Assembly (NCBI GenBank): GCA_023374025.1
Contig: SIJG01000019.1
Coordinates: 1,376,810 to 1,440,809, forward strand
From: Heterodera schachtii
Taxonomy: Eukaryota > Nematoda > Chromadorea > Rhabditida > Heteroderidae
Length of the DNA: 64,000 nt
Reading direction: 5' to 3'
The translations under genes were made by a program, and so were the position numbers. Shown one piece after another: positions 1 through 10,542 of this stretch (position 1 is its first letter; every line of letters begins with the position of its first letter). The notes under the pieces were generated by a model. That model had not been told where the DNA came from, made no database searches, and was given only the letters and a program-made list of their open reading frames with translations.

Positions 1-160
1 GATAACACCCGTTAAACTGCGCTGATATTTCCCTCCCATAAGAAATATTGGCTTCACCAATGGTGGCAATTGTTTCGACACTTTCTGATTTTTAGCTTAA
101 TAAATAATTACAATTATTATTTTAATAAATGAAAATTCAAACAAACCTTCAGCATAATCG
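1..160 (-). pseudogene. Copy A: 3' fragment of the four-exon secreted helical family
   Basis: On the minus strand, 95 down to 1 reads as the start of exon 4 of the family (encodes SKQLPPLVKPIFLMG-like residues) and runs off the left edge. The intron is 96-146, and 147-160 is the last few bases of exon 3. Beyond 160 homology stops and unrelated repeat DNA begins, so the copy lacks exons 1-3. The exon 4 part differs from copy B (2011-2095) at only about two positions, so the two copies separated recently. They face away from each other. Exon 4 may continue outside the window. Confidence 0.75.
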
Positions 161-250
161 AGACCGAGACTGAAAACCCGAGACCAAAAAAACCCGAGAC
201 TTTTCTCGATCGAGACTCGAGCCGAGTGTATCGAACAGCACTAGTTTTTA
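160..250. repeat. Short repeat with iterated TCGAGAC/CGAGACT motif, truncated
   Basis: The motif CCGAGAC or TCGAGAC recurs about six times in both orientations, and the block ends in a sequence like GTGCTGTTCGATACAC on the minus strand. The pattern (short motif iterated near a terminus) resembles the hAT-like miniature elements elsewhere in the window. No second terminus or target duplication was found, so this is probably a broken element joined to copy A. Confidence 0.4.
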
Positions 251-733
251 CATAAATACATAGAACCGAGCAGAGAAGGACGACAGGGGGTTGGACAGAA
301 ATTTTTTTAATGAAAATAACATCCGCTGTTAATAGATATTATTGATTTTGCATATAAATTTTTTATTTAATGCGAATAAATTTCTTTGTCAGATGGATTC
401 ACATTTTCTATTTCCTTTCTTCACTAATACAATTTTTAAAATATTAATGGAAAAAATTGATTAATATAAAATAAATAAATATTATTCGTGAAATTTATAA
501 AATTACAATTATATTGAAAAAGAGATAATTTAATAGTGTTTCAATGATTTTTATATTTATTTATTTTTGTAACTTTTAAAACAAACTCAAATTTTCAATA
601 TTTTTCACTGAGAAAAGTAAAAAAATAAAAATCGATGAAACAAATTATTTTATTTATTAAAAATTTCGAATTTGTATTTATTAATAAATTAAATTAATAA
701 CAGTGATAATTTAAATTTTATTAAAGAAAATTA
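251..733. other. AT-rich intergenic DNA, no gene seen
   Basis: AT-rich sequence with no open frame of note and no recognisable repeat. It includes the region upstream of copy B, so a promoter may lie here, but no clear TATA box or initiator stands out against the AT background. Confidence 0.6.
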
Positions 734-2445
734 ATGTTTTGTTCTTTTTATTTAACTCCTTTTATTATTATTAATGTTGTTCATCACTTTTTATTTCCAT
801 TTTCAAATGCAATTCCATCGGTGAGTAAATTATTTAGCGAAATTAATTTTAATACCCCATTTTAATTAATTAGGGTGATGACAAAATACTAATAGCATTT
901 ATAAAATGTCATCAAGAAAACAAAATGAGTGAATATTCAATGGAAAAATATGAGGCATACCTTGGCATTATGTTTTATATGAGAAAAAATTGGCAATGTG
1001 AGAAAATTTCGGAGAAATTTGAAGAATTTGAACGGACAGAATGCCAAAAATATCGCAAATATTTGGACATTTTGTACGAATATTTGTGCAGAGAATATGT
1101 CGGAATTCCAACAGTGAAGCCAAAATTTGCATTTAAAGAACGAATTGAAATTAAAGGGCCAATAATTTATGTGGTGAATTGCTTGACCAAAATTTCGCAA
1201 TTTTATTTTAATTCAAAATGGAAGTAAAATTTATAAATATAAATTAAACAAACTGTTCATTAATAAATTTGAACCAAAACTGTTGTATGAGGAGAGATTA
1301 AATTATGAATTTAAATTGGAAAACGAATCAAAAATGCCAATTAATGAAATGATTTTGCAATTGGCAATTGAGACAGCGAATGAATGGCCAAAAGATGGCA
1401 TTTTGGACGGAATAATTCGAGAATTTTTGATCAAAATTTACAGGAAATATTTAAAAGGGCAGATGAAAGGGCAAAATATGATGACAAACATTTGATAATT
1501 GTGAGATCGAAATTCGATAATTATTTGAAATGGGTGAGACTTAACATTTAATGTTAATTAAATAATTTCTAATTTAGACTGAAGATGCTTTATTTTCTGA
1601 ATTTGTCAAAGGATTAGCGACAAATTTAGAGAAATTTTTTAAAATGGCTAAAGAATATTCGAATTATTTATGTCGAATGAACGAGTTAGGGAAATTTTAT
1701 GTAAATGATAGACTCATTATCCCTTTTGGGTTATACGAATTTGAGAAAGTGAAAGAGTTTTTGACGCAAAAATATGAGGCCCATCTTGGCACTTATGTAT
1801 TTGATGAGAGAGAATTGGCATTGTGACAAAATTGATGTGAAATTTGAAGAATATGAACGGACAGAATGCCAAAAATATCGCAAATATTTGGACATTTTAT
1901 ATGAATATTTATTCCGATTATATGCTGAAGGTTTTTTTGATTTATATTAATTTGAATTTTCATCTATTAAAATAATAATTGTAATTATTTATTAAGCTAA
2001 AAATCCAAAAGTGTCGAAACAATTACCACCATTGGTGAAGCCAATATTTCTTATGGGAGCGAAATATCAGCGCAGTTTAACGGGTGTTATCATAACACTG
2101 AATGAAATTTCGAAATGTTTTTGGCAAAAAGATGAAAATGAATTGAGGAATGCCAATTATATTAGGGATATGGCTTTGGTAAATGAGGATGAATTAAATT
2201 ACGAAATTCAACAGAAGGTTTGGGAAAATGCATCAAAAAATGAAACTGAAACAAATATTGCCGAACTTCGTAAAGAATTTGAGGAATTAATGAAAATTCA
2301 ATGCGAAAAAGCCAAGGAAAATGCCAAGGAAGCAAAGGAGAAATTGGAAAAAGCAAAATCAAGAACAGAAGATGATGAAGAAAAAGAGCTGGAGGAGGAA
2401 TATGATGATAAATTTGGCACTTTCAATTCGTCGCCATTTTCATAA
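734..2445 (+). pseudogene. Copy B: four-exon secreted helical family, frameshifted
   Basis: Exons are 734-820, 874-1533, 1578-1930 and 1997-2445, with GT...AG introns of 53, 44 and 66 bp. Exon 1 encodes a 29-residue hydrophobic signal peptide ending FPFSNAIPS. Exons 2 and 3 each carry a copy of the family's ~55-residue domain (KYEAYLGIM...NWQCEKI...CQKYRKYLDILYEY). Exon 4 encodes a Glu/Lys-rich coiled coil ending FGTFNSSPFS. By comparison with copies C and E, exon 2 has two compensating shifts (near 1224 and 1430) so its length stays 660 nt, and exon 3 has a +1 near 1789. The shifts create stops at 1225-1227 and 1824-1826. Either the copy is dead or the assembly carries indel errors. No known family was recognised. 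Confidence 0.75.
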
Positions 2446-2594
2446 TTTTTGGTTGTCAATGAAACCCGGGCTCTTCTCCGTGTATCGGGTCCATTTGGGT
2501 CCTGAAAAATTTTCAAATATAAAATATGTGGAAAATATGTTCATAACTCATATGTATGAATTCCATAAATAAAAACTGTAAATAAAACCTAAAC

Positions 2595-2840
2595 TTTTGA
2601 AGCCTTTAAAGGCCGGGGAACCCGATTCTGACATTAATTTGACCTATGTCGAATCCCGAACCCGGATTCGAGCAAAAAGTCGAAAATTCTAATTTTAGGA
2701 TTTCGCATTTTTGGTTTAAAAATAGTTTAAATGATCTTTTTTTAGAGAATTGAAAATTCGAAAATTTGAATTTTCAATTTTTAGACTCGTACGCGGGTTC
2801 GGGGTTCCAAATAGGCCGAAATTAATTTTTCGAAAGGGGA
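2595..2840. repeat. Palindromic repeat with CGAACCCGGATTCG-type motifs
   Basis: The left part (CGAATCCCGAACCCGGATTCG-like, then AAAGTCGAAAATTC) is mirrored on the right by AATTGAAAATTCGAAAATTT and GCGGGTTCGGGGTTCC. A second, better preserved copy of the same design lies at 55970-56235. It is probably a non-autonomous palindromic element; no target duplication was identified. Confidence 0.5.
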
Positions 2841-3535
2841 GGGGAGGTGCCATCGGCAATATTACCAAACTAATCACAACGATATAACACCTAATTTTTT
2901 TTACCAATATTTACCAAGCATGATAAATGATAATGCATTGATCATATTGGCAGTCAGTGCCATTTTCCCTCATGCAATTGTCCCTTCATTTGCCAATTCA
3001 ATTTTCCAATTTGGCACAATGTCAAGAGACGAGACTAAAATAATAAGCTAATTAATTAATTAACATGGAAATTATGAGAAAAAGCAATTAATTAATGAGA
3101 GTGATTACCCATTTAGCATTAATGAGGCCAAAAAGCACGGATGAGCAAAAGGAAAAGGAAAAATCGCACTTTAAAAATAATAATTTTTATTATTGGTCAA
3201 AAAATGGATTTTCATTTTTTTCGTTTTATAATCGTCGATTAATTTAACAGCAACAAAAAATTACTATTTGAAAAACTTAAATTAAATTTTCTTAAATTGT
3301 ATTTTCAAAAACAATTTTTGTCTGTTGAGCTGAGGTCGTCCCGCGCGCTCATGGCACAATTTCGTAATGTCAACAAATCAAAAGCTACATCGGCGGAAGT
3401 GTTCCCAGCAGCGCCGTAAATTACCGCCAGAAAAACAATATTTTATATAAATTTATCTTTTTTTAATAAAAAAAAATAAAAACAATGAGAAAAACATTGA
3501 ATTAGACTAAACTAAAACAAATCCCGAAATTTTCA
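2841..3535. other. Non-coding AT-rich DNA
   Basis: No convincing ORF, RNA gene or repeat was seen. Some stretches are less AT-rich (around 2935-3010 and 3320-3420), which hints at decayed genic or transposon DNA. Confidence 0.4.
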
Positions 3536-3639
3536 TTGTGTTATTGCAAAATTTAATTTATAAATCAAATATTCATTCGAATTCGTTCATTAGTCCACCC
3601 AATCATCCATTAATTCATTCATTCTTTGCTTCATGGCCA

Positions 3640-3872
3640 TCCCCCCCCCCCCCCACTGTCGCTTTTGGCGCTTCCCGCTCGGCTTCTTCTCCATGTTCGG
3701 CGTACCTTAAATTCTCGTCAATTTTACTTTTTTTGAATGCTTTTTCTTGCCATTTGCCGCCGACTTTTGGCCAATCTTAAGTTTTGATTCAAATTTTTAG
3801 TGTTTCAAATTATTTCTTTTCACCTTTGCTTGGCCAATGCCATCTCCGTGTGGTTCGTCTTGAACATCATTT
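3640..3872 (-). other. Possible small gene or gene relic with coding-like composition
   Basis: On the minus strand an ATG near 3870 opens MMFKTNHTEMALAKQ and is followed by a GTGAAA donor-like site. A later acceptor-like TTAAG leads into a Lys-rich stretch, then a frame rich in Glu, Arg and Ala that ends in a 14-C tract (3640-3655). Codon composition here is clearly less AT-rich than the flanks. Two frames look coding, so the exon phase cannot be settled by eye. No family is assigned. Confidence 0.22.
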
Positions 3873-3943
3873 TTAATGGTCAAATGTTGAGGCAAAAAAA
3901 GGCAATCAAATTGCATTTAAAAATAATATTATAATAATATTAT

Positions 3944-4784
3944 TAGAGCCCGGACGGGACCGGGGCCCCGCCAGGATTTTGCCGGGACCCCCGGTCCAGG
4001 CTTTTTGGGCAAACCACCGGGACCGGGAGTACCGGAAAAACGGGAGTCCCGGTCACGGGGCCCCGTACGGGTCCATTTTCTAAGTCCCGGTCCCGTTCCC
4101 GGCCATTTGGGCCGGAAAAACGGGACTAAATTTCACCAGTGAAACTGCCCCAAATTTGAAAAAATTAATAATTTTTTGGCGAAATGTCTTTATTTAAAAT
4201 TTGAAGATGGAATTTGGGATTTTTACGATTTAAACTATTAAAAAGATACATAAAATCTACCTAAAATATTCAAAATTTGATCAAACATAGCAATTTTTGG
4301 GGAAAATTACTTAATATGAATGTAAAAATCTATAAAAATTTTCACGCCGGACCATAAAAATTCCTTTATTCTCAAAAAATTGAGTCAAAATCGCAAAACT
4401 TTATCATTTTTTTGTGTAAATCTGTTAACAAATCACACACAAATTTTCAAAATTTCCCCGTCGGTGCCTATCGGCACCGCCGGACCCCCCTTGGACCCCA
4501 AATTTATTTTCAAAAATGCGCCGTAAAAAAGGGTTTTGAAAAGCAAAAAAGGCCGATTTACAGGTTTGATTTAATTCTAAGCTAAAATTAAAATTATAAA
4601 AATTTTTTCGAATTTTTAATCAAAATTTCAAAAATTTTGAAAAAGTCCCGGTCCCGGCGGGGCCCCGGAACCTAAATCGGGACCGGGAGCCCCGGAAAAA
4701 CGGGGTCCCGTACCCGGGATCCCGCCCCGGTCCATTTTCCAAGTCCCGGTCCCGGTCCCGGCCATTTCAAAATTCCGGGCTCTA
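3944..4784. mobile_element. hAT-like MITE, GGGCCCCGG/CCCGGTCCC family
   Basis: The element starts TAGAGCCCGG and ends CCGGGCTCTA. It is flanked on both sides by the 8-bp direct repeat AATATTAT (3936-3943 and 4785-4792), the target duplication length of hAT transposons. About 150 bp at each end is packed with GGTCCCGG/CGGGACCGG motifs in both orientations. The interior (about 4370-4625) contains the core TCTGTTAACAAAT...CGGCGGTGCC that recurs in other elements of this window. There is no transposase ORF, so it is non-autonomous. Confidence 0.85.
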
Positions 4785-4792
4785 AATATTAT

Positions 4793-5700
4793 AAATGTAA
4801 AAATGAATTTCCATTTTTGATTTTTTCTCTCTTATAATCGTCGACTTTTATTTCCATTCGCAAAAATTAAACTAATAATAATGATTAATTAATATTTCTC
4901 TCTTTTCCAATTAAAATTTTTGCTTTTTCAATTGCTTTTTTATTAATTTGTGAACGAAACGGAGGAACAATTAGCAAAATTAATTTGGTAATTAATTGAA
5001 AAATTCGTCAATATGAAGTCACAAAAGAATTGTCAGTAAAAATCAGTACAAAATTTATTTTTGTGTTCATTACAACAAAAACAATTCTGTTTATTTCTTA
5101 TATAATCCAATGGCAAAAAAATTGTTTTTTGTTTTTTTATACATTTTTCATTTAATAAAAATATTTTAAATTATGTAAGTTAATTTTCTAAATTATATAG
5201 TAAACTTACAATAAATTATCCTCGCTTCATCATCAAATTTCTTAATTGGGGTCGGCGCCATCGTCAACCGAATCACCAAAGTCCATCCAATTTGGCATTT
5301 AAACAAAAGGCCGTCAAATATAAAATAATTAATTAATTAATTTTTAAGGGCAAGTTAATTAAGAAAACTTCGTTCTTTCTGTATTTCCTCACATTAGCAT
5401 CAAAACAACAAAAAGTTTTGTTATGTGACGGAAAAATTTTATGATTGAAATTCATCACATTCCATTTTCTTCATAAGCATCTTAAATTCATAAAGTGATC
5501 ACAAATTAAAGGGAAAAGAATTATTTATATGTTTAAAAAAATTTCCACATATTCAAACAAACTTTGATTTACAACGCTTCTTTTACGTTCTGATTTTGCT
5601 TTTTCAACAATTTTGACTTTGCATTGTGAAAGGAATTATTTTGAAATTGAAGTTGTCATTAATTTATTTGACGAATTGTCTGGACAAAATTTTGTGATTT
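4793..5700. other. Intergenic DNA with one weak coding-like patch
   Basis: Mostly AT-rich. On the minus strand at about 5225-5300 a short stretch (encoding MPNWMDFGDSVDDGADPN then a stop) has coding-like composition and could be a small exon or a relic. Nothing else was recognised. Confidence 0.3.
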
Positions 5701-5708
5701 GTAATTAA

Positions 5709-6278
5709 CAGGGCTTCCATTTTTATGTAAGAAAAATCGCGAAATATGTAAATAAAATATGTGTAAAAAATGCTAAAATATGTATGAAATATGTACAAAA
5801 ATCCAGAAATATGTACTAAAATATGTAAATAAAATTTTTTAAATGGTGATTTTTTGGGAAAAAATTCTTTCTAAAGGGTGAAATAGGCACACATTGTCAT
5901 AAAAATGACCTAAATAGACTTAGAATCATCTTTTAGTATTTAAAAAAATTAATTTTTGATATCCCATTTCAAAAAAAAAAAAATATTTTTTTTTGGAGCA
6001 CATTTTCACAAAAAATTCTATAAATTCTCAAAATTTTTGAAAAAATTGCGAAATTTTGGATATTTTTGGTATGTACGAAAAAATGCGAAAAAGTCCAAAA
6101 TATGTATAAAAATATGTACATATGTAATATGTAGAAAAATCCCAAATTATGTAAAAATATGTAAATAAAAGTCCCAACTTTTGTTCGCAAACACAAAAAA
6201 GAAAGAGTTTTTCCCACTATTTTGAGCATGGAGAAGCCAGGAAAAAAAATATGTATTTACATAAAAATGGAAGCCCTG
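5709..6278. mobile_element. hAT-like MITE, AAATATGTA family
   Basis: Terminal inverted repeats are CAGGGCTTCCATTTTTATG and its complement. The 8-bp target duplication GTAATTAA lies at 5701-5708 and 6279-6286. Both subterminal regions are made of iterated (A)AATATGTA(AA) units. There is no transposase. A related but truncated copy lies at 6627-7110, and a similar motif cluster at 62910-62990. Confidence 0.85.
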
Positions 6279-6420
6279 GTAATTAAAATGGCCTAAAATT
6301 GTTTCAAATAAATGTTTAATCTTAACTTTTATCCAAAAATCTATTAATTTTTTTTTTTTTTTTATTTATGACTTTTCAATTCCGAGACCTTTGCATTTAT
6401 TTTTAATAATGACTTGAAAT

Positions 6421-6574
6421 TAGAGCCCGGCGGGAACGGGATTCCCGTTAAAATTGACGGGATTTTTACGGGAACGGGAAAAAGGCGGGAATCCCGTTCG
6501 GGAATCCCGCCCCGTTCTTTTTCGTTTTCGCGTTCCCGTTCCCGTTCCCGGAAAAATTTTTTTACCGGGCTCTA
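6421..6574. mobile_element. Short hAT-like MITE, CGGGAACGGG family
   Basis: A 154-bp element with ends TAGAGCCCGG and CCGGGCTCTA and an exact 8-bp target duplication CTTGAAAT (6413-6420 and 6575-6582). The inside is almost wholly iterated CGGGAACGGG and CCCGTTCCCG. It shares its outermost 10 bp with the 3944-4784 element but carries a different repeated motif. Confidence 0.88.
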
Positions 6575-6626
6575 CTTGAAATGAACATAACATATTGACA
6601 TTATGTCAAAAAACCATTACGATCTG

Positions 6627-7110
6627 TAGGGCTGTCAAAAATATGTACAAAAAGTGGTCATAATTCCCGAAATATGTAAGAAAAACCCAGAAATATGTAC
6701 CAAAATATGTAAATAAAATTTTTAAAATGGTTATTTTTTAGAAAAAAAATTCTTCGGAAAGGGTGAAATAGGCACAAAATGCCATAAAAATGACCTAAAG
6801 GCTTAGAATCACATTTTAGTATTTTAAAAATTAGTTTGATTAATTTTTATTCTTCACAAGAAAAGTTATAAATTTTCAAAAATTCTCAAAATATGTAATA
6901 AAAATATGAAAATGTGTAAGAAAAATTTGCCGAAATTTTGGATTTTTTTTTGAGAATTTCCGAAAATTTCTGTATAAAATCCTAAAAATATGTAAAAAAT
7001 GTATGAAAAAATCCGAAAAGGTCCAAAATATGTCCAAATATGTATAAAACTCCAAAATATGTAAAATATGTACAAAAGGCCTAAATATGTAAAAATATGT
7101 ATAATAAAAT
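6627..7110. repeat. Truncated AAATATGTA-family element
   Basis: Begins with a hAT-like terminus TAGGGCTGTCAAAAATATG and continues as dense AAATATGTA repeats with an interior resembling 5709-6278. No matching right terminus or target duplication is visible, so one end appears deleted. Long minus-strand open frames here are repeat artefacts rich in Phe, Ile and Tyr. Confidence 0.6.
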
Positions 7111-7245
7111 TTATCCGAACAAAAATTAATAATAAGAAAATATAAAATAGAAAATGAAATCAAAAATTGCTAAAAAAACACCAGAATATAGATAGAATAA
7201 TAATAAGAATAAGAAAATGAACTTTGTCGAGAAAAAAAATGAATT

Positions 7246-8981
7246 TTATAAAAATGGAGACGAAATGATAGGGCCAAATTTGTCCTTGTATATAATTTTC
7301 AGGTCTTCTTTTTCTTCACTATTTGCCGCATTTTCCATTGCTTTTTCCAAAAATTGGGCTTTTCTTTTTTGGCATTTTCTTTTGCATTTTCATACATTTT
7401 TGCCATTTTTTGCTTAAATTCCTCCCTAATTCTTTCAATTTCTGTTGGTCCGTTAAAAATTTGTTTTCCCTTTTGTCCATTTTTCTCCTCTTTAATTTCA
7501 AAATTAAATTCCTCCGCATTCACTAATTCCATTTCGTAATAAGAGGATTTATCTTTGTTTTCTAATTTTTGCCAAAACAATCTCGAAAGCTTATGCAGTA
7601 TTTTGACTGCCTCAATTAAGCATTGCTGAAAATTTCGTTTAATAAATATTGGTTTCACCAATGGTGGCAATTGTTTCGATACCTCCGGATTTTTAGCTTA
7701 ATAAATTATTACCATTATTAATTTAATAAAAGTAAAATCAAAATAAACAAACCTTCAGCATACAATTGGAATACATATTCATATAAAATGTCCAAATATT
7801 TGCGATATTTTTGGCATTCGTTTCGTCCAACTTCAGTTAATTGAGCCGCAATTTGGTCGCAGTGCCAATTCTCTCTCATCAAATACATAATGCCAAGATG
7901 GGCTTCAGTTTTTTGCGTCAAATGCTTTTTATTTTTCTCAATTTCGCATATCATTTGTTCATGTTCACCAAACCCATTTATATACTCAATATTTTTCAAT
8001 TGACATAAATTAGTTGAACATTCTTTAGCTATCTCAAAAAAATTTGAAAATTTCACAGACTTTGTCGCTAATCCTTTAACAAATTCAGAAAACAGTGTAT
8101 CATCTATCTAAATATGAAAAAGCAAAAAATAATTTATTTTAATTGAAAGGTGGTCTCACCCATGTATATGCGTCATCGCATTTTGAATCAAAAATTATCA
8201 AATGCATGTCATCATTTAATTCATTGGCTCCCCGTGAAATGGTGCCTTTTATTGCATTTCCTTTTGCCTTTTTAAGCATTTCCTTCACGTTTTCTTCGAA
8301 TTTGTGCCGAATTATTCTGTCTAAATTTCCAAATGATTGCCATTCATTCGCTGTGTCAATTGCCAATTGCAAAATCATTTCATTAATTGGCAATTTTGGT
8401 TTATTTTCCAATTTAATTAAATTATTCAATCGCTCCTCATTCAACAATTTTGGTCCAAAATAATGAAAGATCAAATCATTTAATTTATATTTAAATACAT
8501 GTCCACCAACAAAATAAAATTGCGAAATTTTAGCCAAACAATTCACAGCATAAATTATTGGGCCTTCAATTTCAATGTCATCACTTTTAAATATGAATTT
8601 TGGCTTCACTGTAGGCATTCCGGCGTATTCTCTGCACAAATATTCGTACAAAATGATCAAATATTTGCGATATTTTGAACATTTTGACCGTTCATATTCT
8701 TCAAATTCATCTGCTATTTTGTCACATTGCCAATTTTTTCTCATAAAATGCATAATGCCAAGGTATGCCTCATATTTTTGCTTTGAAAATTCACTGATTT
8801 GCACTTTCTTATCATTTTTTACAAAAGCAATTAGCATTTTGTCTTCTGCCTAATTAAAAATGATTAGACTAATTAATTACCCTAATTAATAACTCACTGA
8901 TGAATTTGCATTCGAAATGTTAATTAGAAAATGAAGAATAATAATATGAAAAGGAATTATAAAAACAGGGTTAAGAATCAT
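7246..8981 (-). CDS. Copy C: four-exon secreted protein of the duplicated-helical-domain family
   Basis: Minus-strand exons: 8981-8898 (28 codons, MILNPVFIIPFHIIILHF signal peptide), 8849-8160 (230 codons), 8107-7753, and 7696 down to a stop at 7299. Introns are 48, 52 and 56 bp with GT...AG ends, and their phases (0, 0, 1) match copies B and E. Exon 2 domain: KYEAYLGIMHFMRKNWQC...YRKYLIILYEYL. Exon 3 repeats it: AHLGIMYLMRENWHC...YRKYLDILYEYV. Between them lies a conserved KLPINEMILQLAIDTANEW segment. Exons 1-3 are fully open. Near 7385 a one-base shift replaces the family C-terminus (FG...SSPF), whose homologous stop would be 7246-7248. The predicted protein is about 500 residues. The function is unknown; secretion is inferred from the leader. 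Confidence 0.72.
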
Positions 8982-9345
8982 TATGTATTTCTATAAAAAA
9001 ATATAAATTATTAAAAAAAATCATTTTACATAAAAAATATTAAATTAACTAATACTAATTTTTTTTATAATAAAAAGTAAATATTTAAAATAAATTATTT
9101 TTTAATAAATATGATTAACCGAATTATTTTTTTACGTTAATAATTTGTTATTGCAATTATTTAAAATGATGAATGATCAAAAGTAGAATTATCCAAATTT
9201 TTTATTTAATATAATTTATTATTATTTTATTAAATAATGATGCAATTATTATTATCCATATTTTTTTTATTTAATATAATTTGTTATATTTTTATTAAAG
9301 AATGATGCAATTATTTATTATCCAAATCAATTGTAGAACATTAAA
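8982..9345. other. AT-rich intergenic DNA upstream of copy C
   Basis: About 85-90% A+T with no ORF. It presumably holds the copy C promoter. Two near-repeats of ATTTAATATAATTTRTTAT (about 9200 and 9270) are the only structure seen. Confidence 0.5.
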
Positions 9346-9416
9346 TCGCCCGGTAGGACTCGAACCCACAACCCCAGCACTCCGTGCCGTGCTTTAACCA
9401 ACTGAGCTACGGGCGT
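9346..9416 (-). tRNA. tRNA-like gene or tRNA-derived repeat
   Basis: The minus strand reads as a 71-nt tRNA-like sequence. Internal promoter boxes are intact (A box TAGCTCAGTTGG, B box GGTTCGAGTCC). The T arm pairs 5/5 and the acceptor pairs 6/7 (first pair mismatched). The anticodon loop reads ACGGAGT, lacking the invariant U33, and would give GGA. A serine tRNA should have a long variable arm, which is absent. Homologous sequences at 13081-13151 and 17080-17149 share the same 5' flank, so this behaves like a dispersed tRNA-derived unit rather than a proven working tRNA. Confidence 0.5.
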
Positions 9417-10235
9417 TCCTTTTAGAGGTTTTCTCAGGTCCTTTATCCCACTTTCTCCCACACTCCGTTCCTTCTGGCATCACACAATTTTTTTATTTAA
9501 CTTCAAAAAATTTCGACTTTTCGCAATTTTCATATATAACTTTTTGAGCAATTGTCTAATCGCGAAACAATATCCTAGAAAAAGCATCTAAATAGATAAA
9601 GCTTTCGAATGATACCAATAATGTTGGATTTGGTTGACATAGAAAAATTTATAGTCAAAAAATTGGCTGGGACCGAACCGTGCGGGGCCGAACTGAGGTA
9701 AACCGGTGCCGAGCATTAGTCACCAAATCGCAAAAAAAAAAATATGCAAAAAAAAAGGTACCAAAAAGTTATAACTGGAAGCTAATAACTCACAATCTTT
9801 ACTTATGATTATTGTCATTTATTATTATTTGGTTATTATTTTAAACCAGATAATCATTTCGAATCAAAAAATCTCTAAACAATCTTTTGGTTTTTAGATT
9901 GTTTTTCGTAATTTATTTCTATTCCCTGCTCCATTCTGTGTGTATGTAGAGAAATGGGCAAATTGAATAATATTAATGTGAATGTTAAAAAAATGAATTT
10001 AAATAATTCTATTACTATTTGCTATGCTCAGATGATGATGATGATGTTTTATGTACAACACAGAAAAGGCAAAAATAATTATGCTAATGATGGTTTATCT
10101 ATTATTTTTTTATTTCCTAGCAAATTATCAACCAATTTATAATTGATAGAAAACATAATAAATCAATGGGACGCGAAAACCTTTCGAACGATTTTAATTT
10201 AATTAATTTTTTTCTAAAATTTTATTCAAATAAAC

Positions 10236-10542
10236 ATGCTAATGATGGCTTATATTTTTATTGCACAGTTAATTTTGCTACGAAAAAAAAAATATAAGCC
10301 ATCATTAGCATGTTTATTTTGCCCTTTCTCCTGTTGTATAATTTATTCGAATAAATATGCTAATTTGGCTTATATTTTTATTGCACAGCAAATTAATCAG
10401 AAATTTATAATTGATCGAAAACCTAACAAATCAATTGGATGCAAAAATTTTTCGCAGGATTTCAATTTAATTAATTTATTCTTAATGCAAAATTTTATTG
10501 GTGTCCATTAAATTTTTGTAAGGAATTTTTTGAACAACAAAA
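10236..10542. promoter_or_regulatory. Upstream region of peptide gene 1, with a short inverted repeat
   Basis: Contains the repeated phrase AAACATGCTAATGATGGCTT (near 10230) and its inverted copy AAGCCATCATTAGCATGTTT (near 10300), making a hairpin-capable inverted repeat, plus a further partial copy near 10355. The same phrases occur upstream of gene 2 in the other arm. The role is unknown; the position suggests 5' regulatory or UTR sequence. Confidence 0.35.

Noticed and set aside
5956..7163. Several Phe/Ile/Tyr-rich ORFs on both strands
   Set aside because: Products of iterated AAATATGTA motifs in miniature elements.
8139..8159. ORF extension VRPPFN at the end of copy C exon 2
   Set aside because: This is translation into the GTGAGA intron; copies B and E have the donor at the same place.
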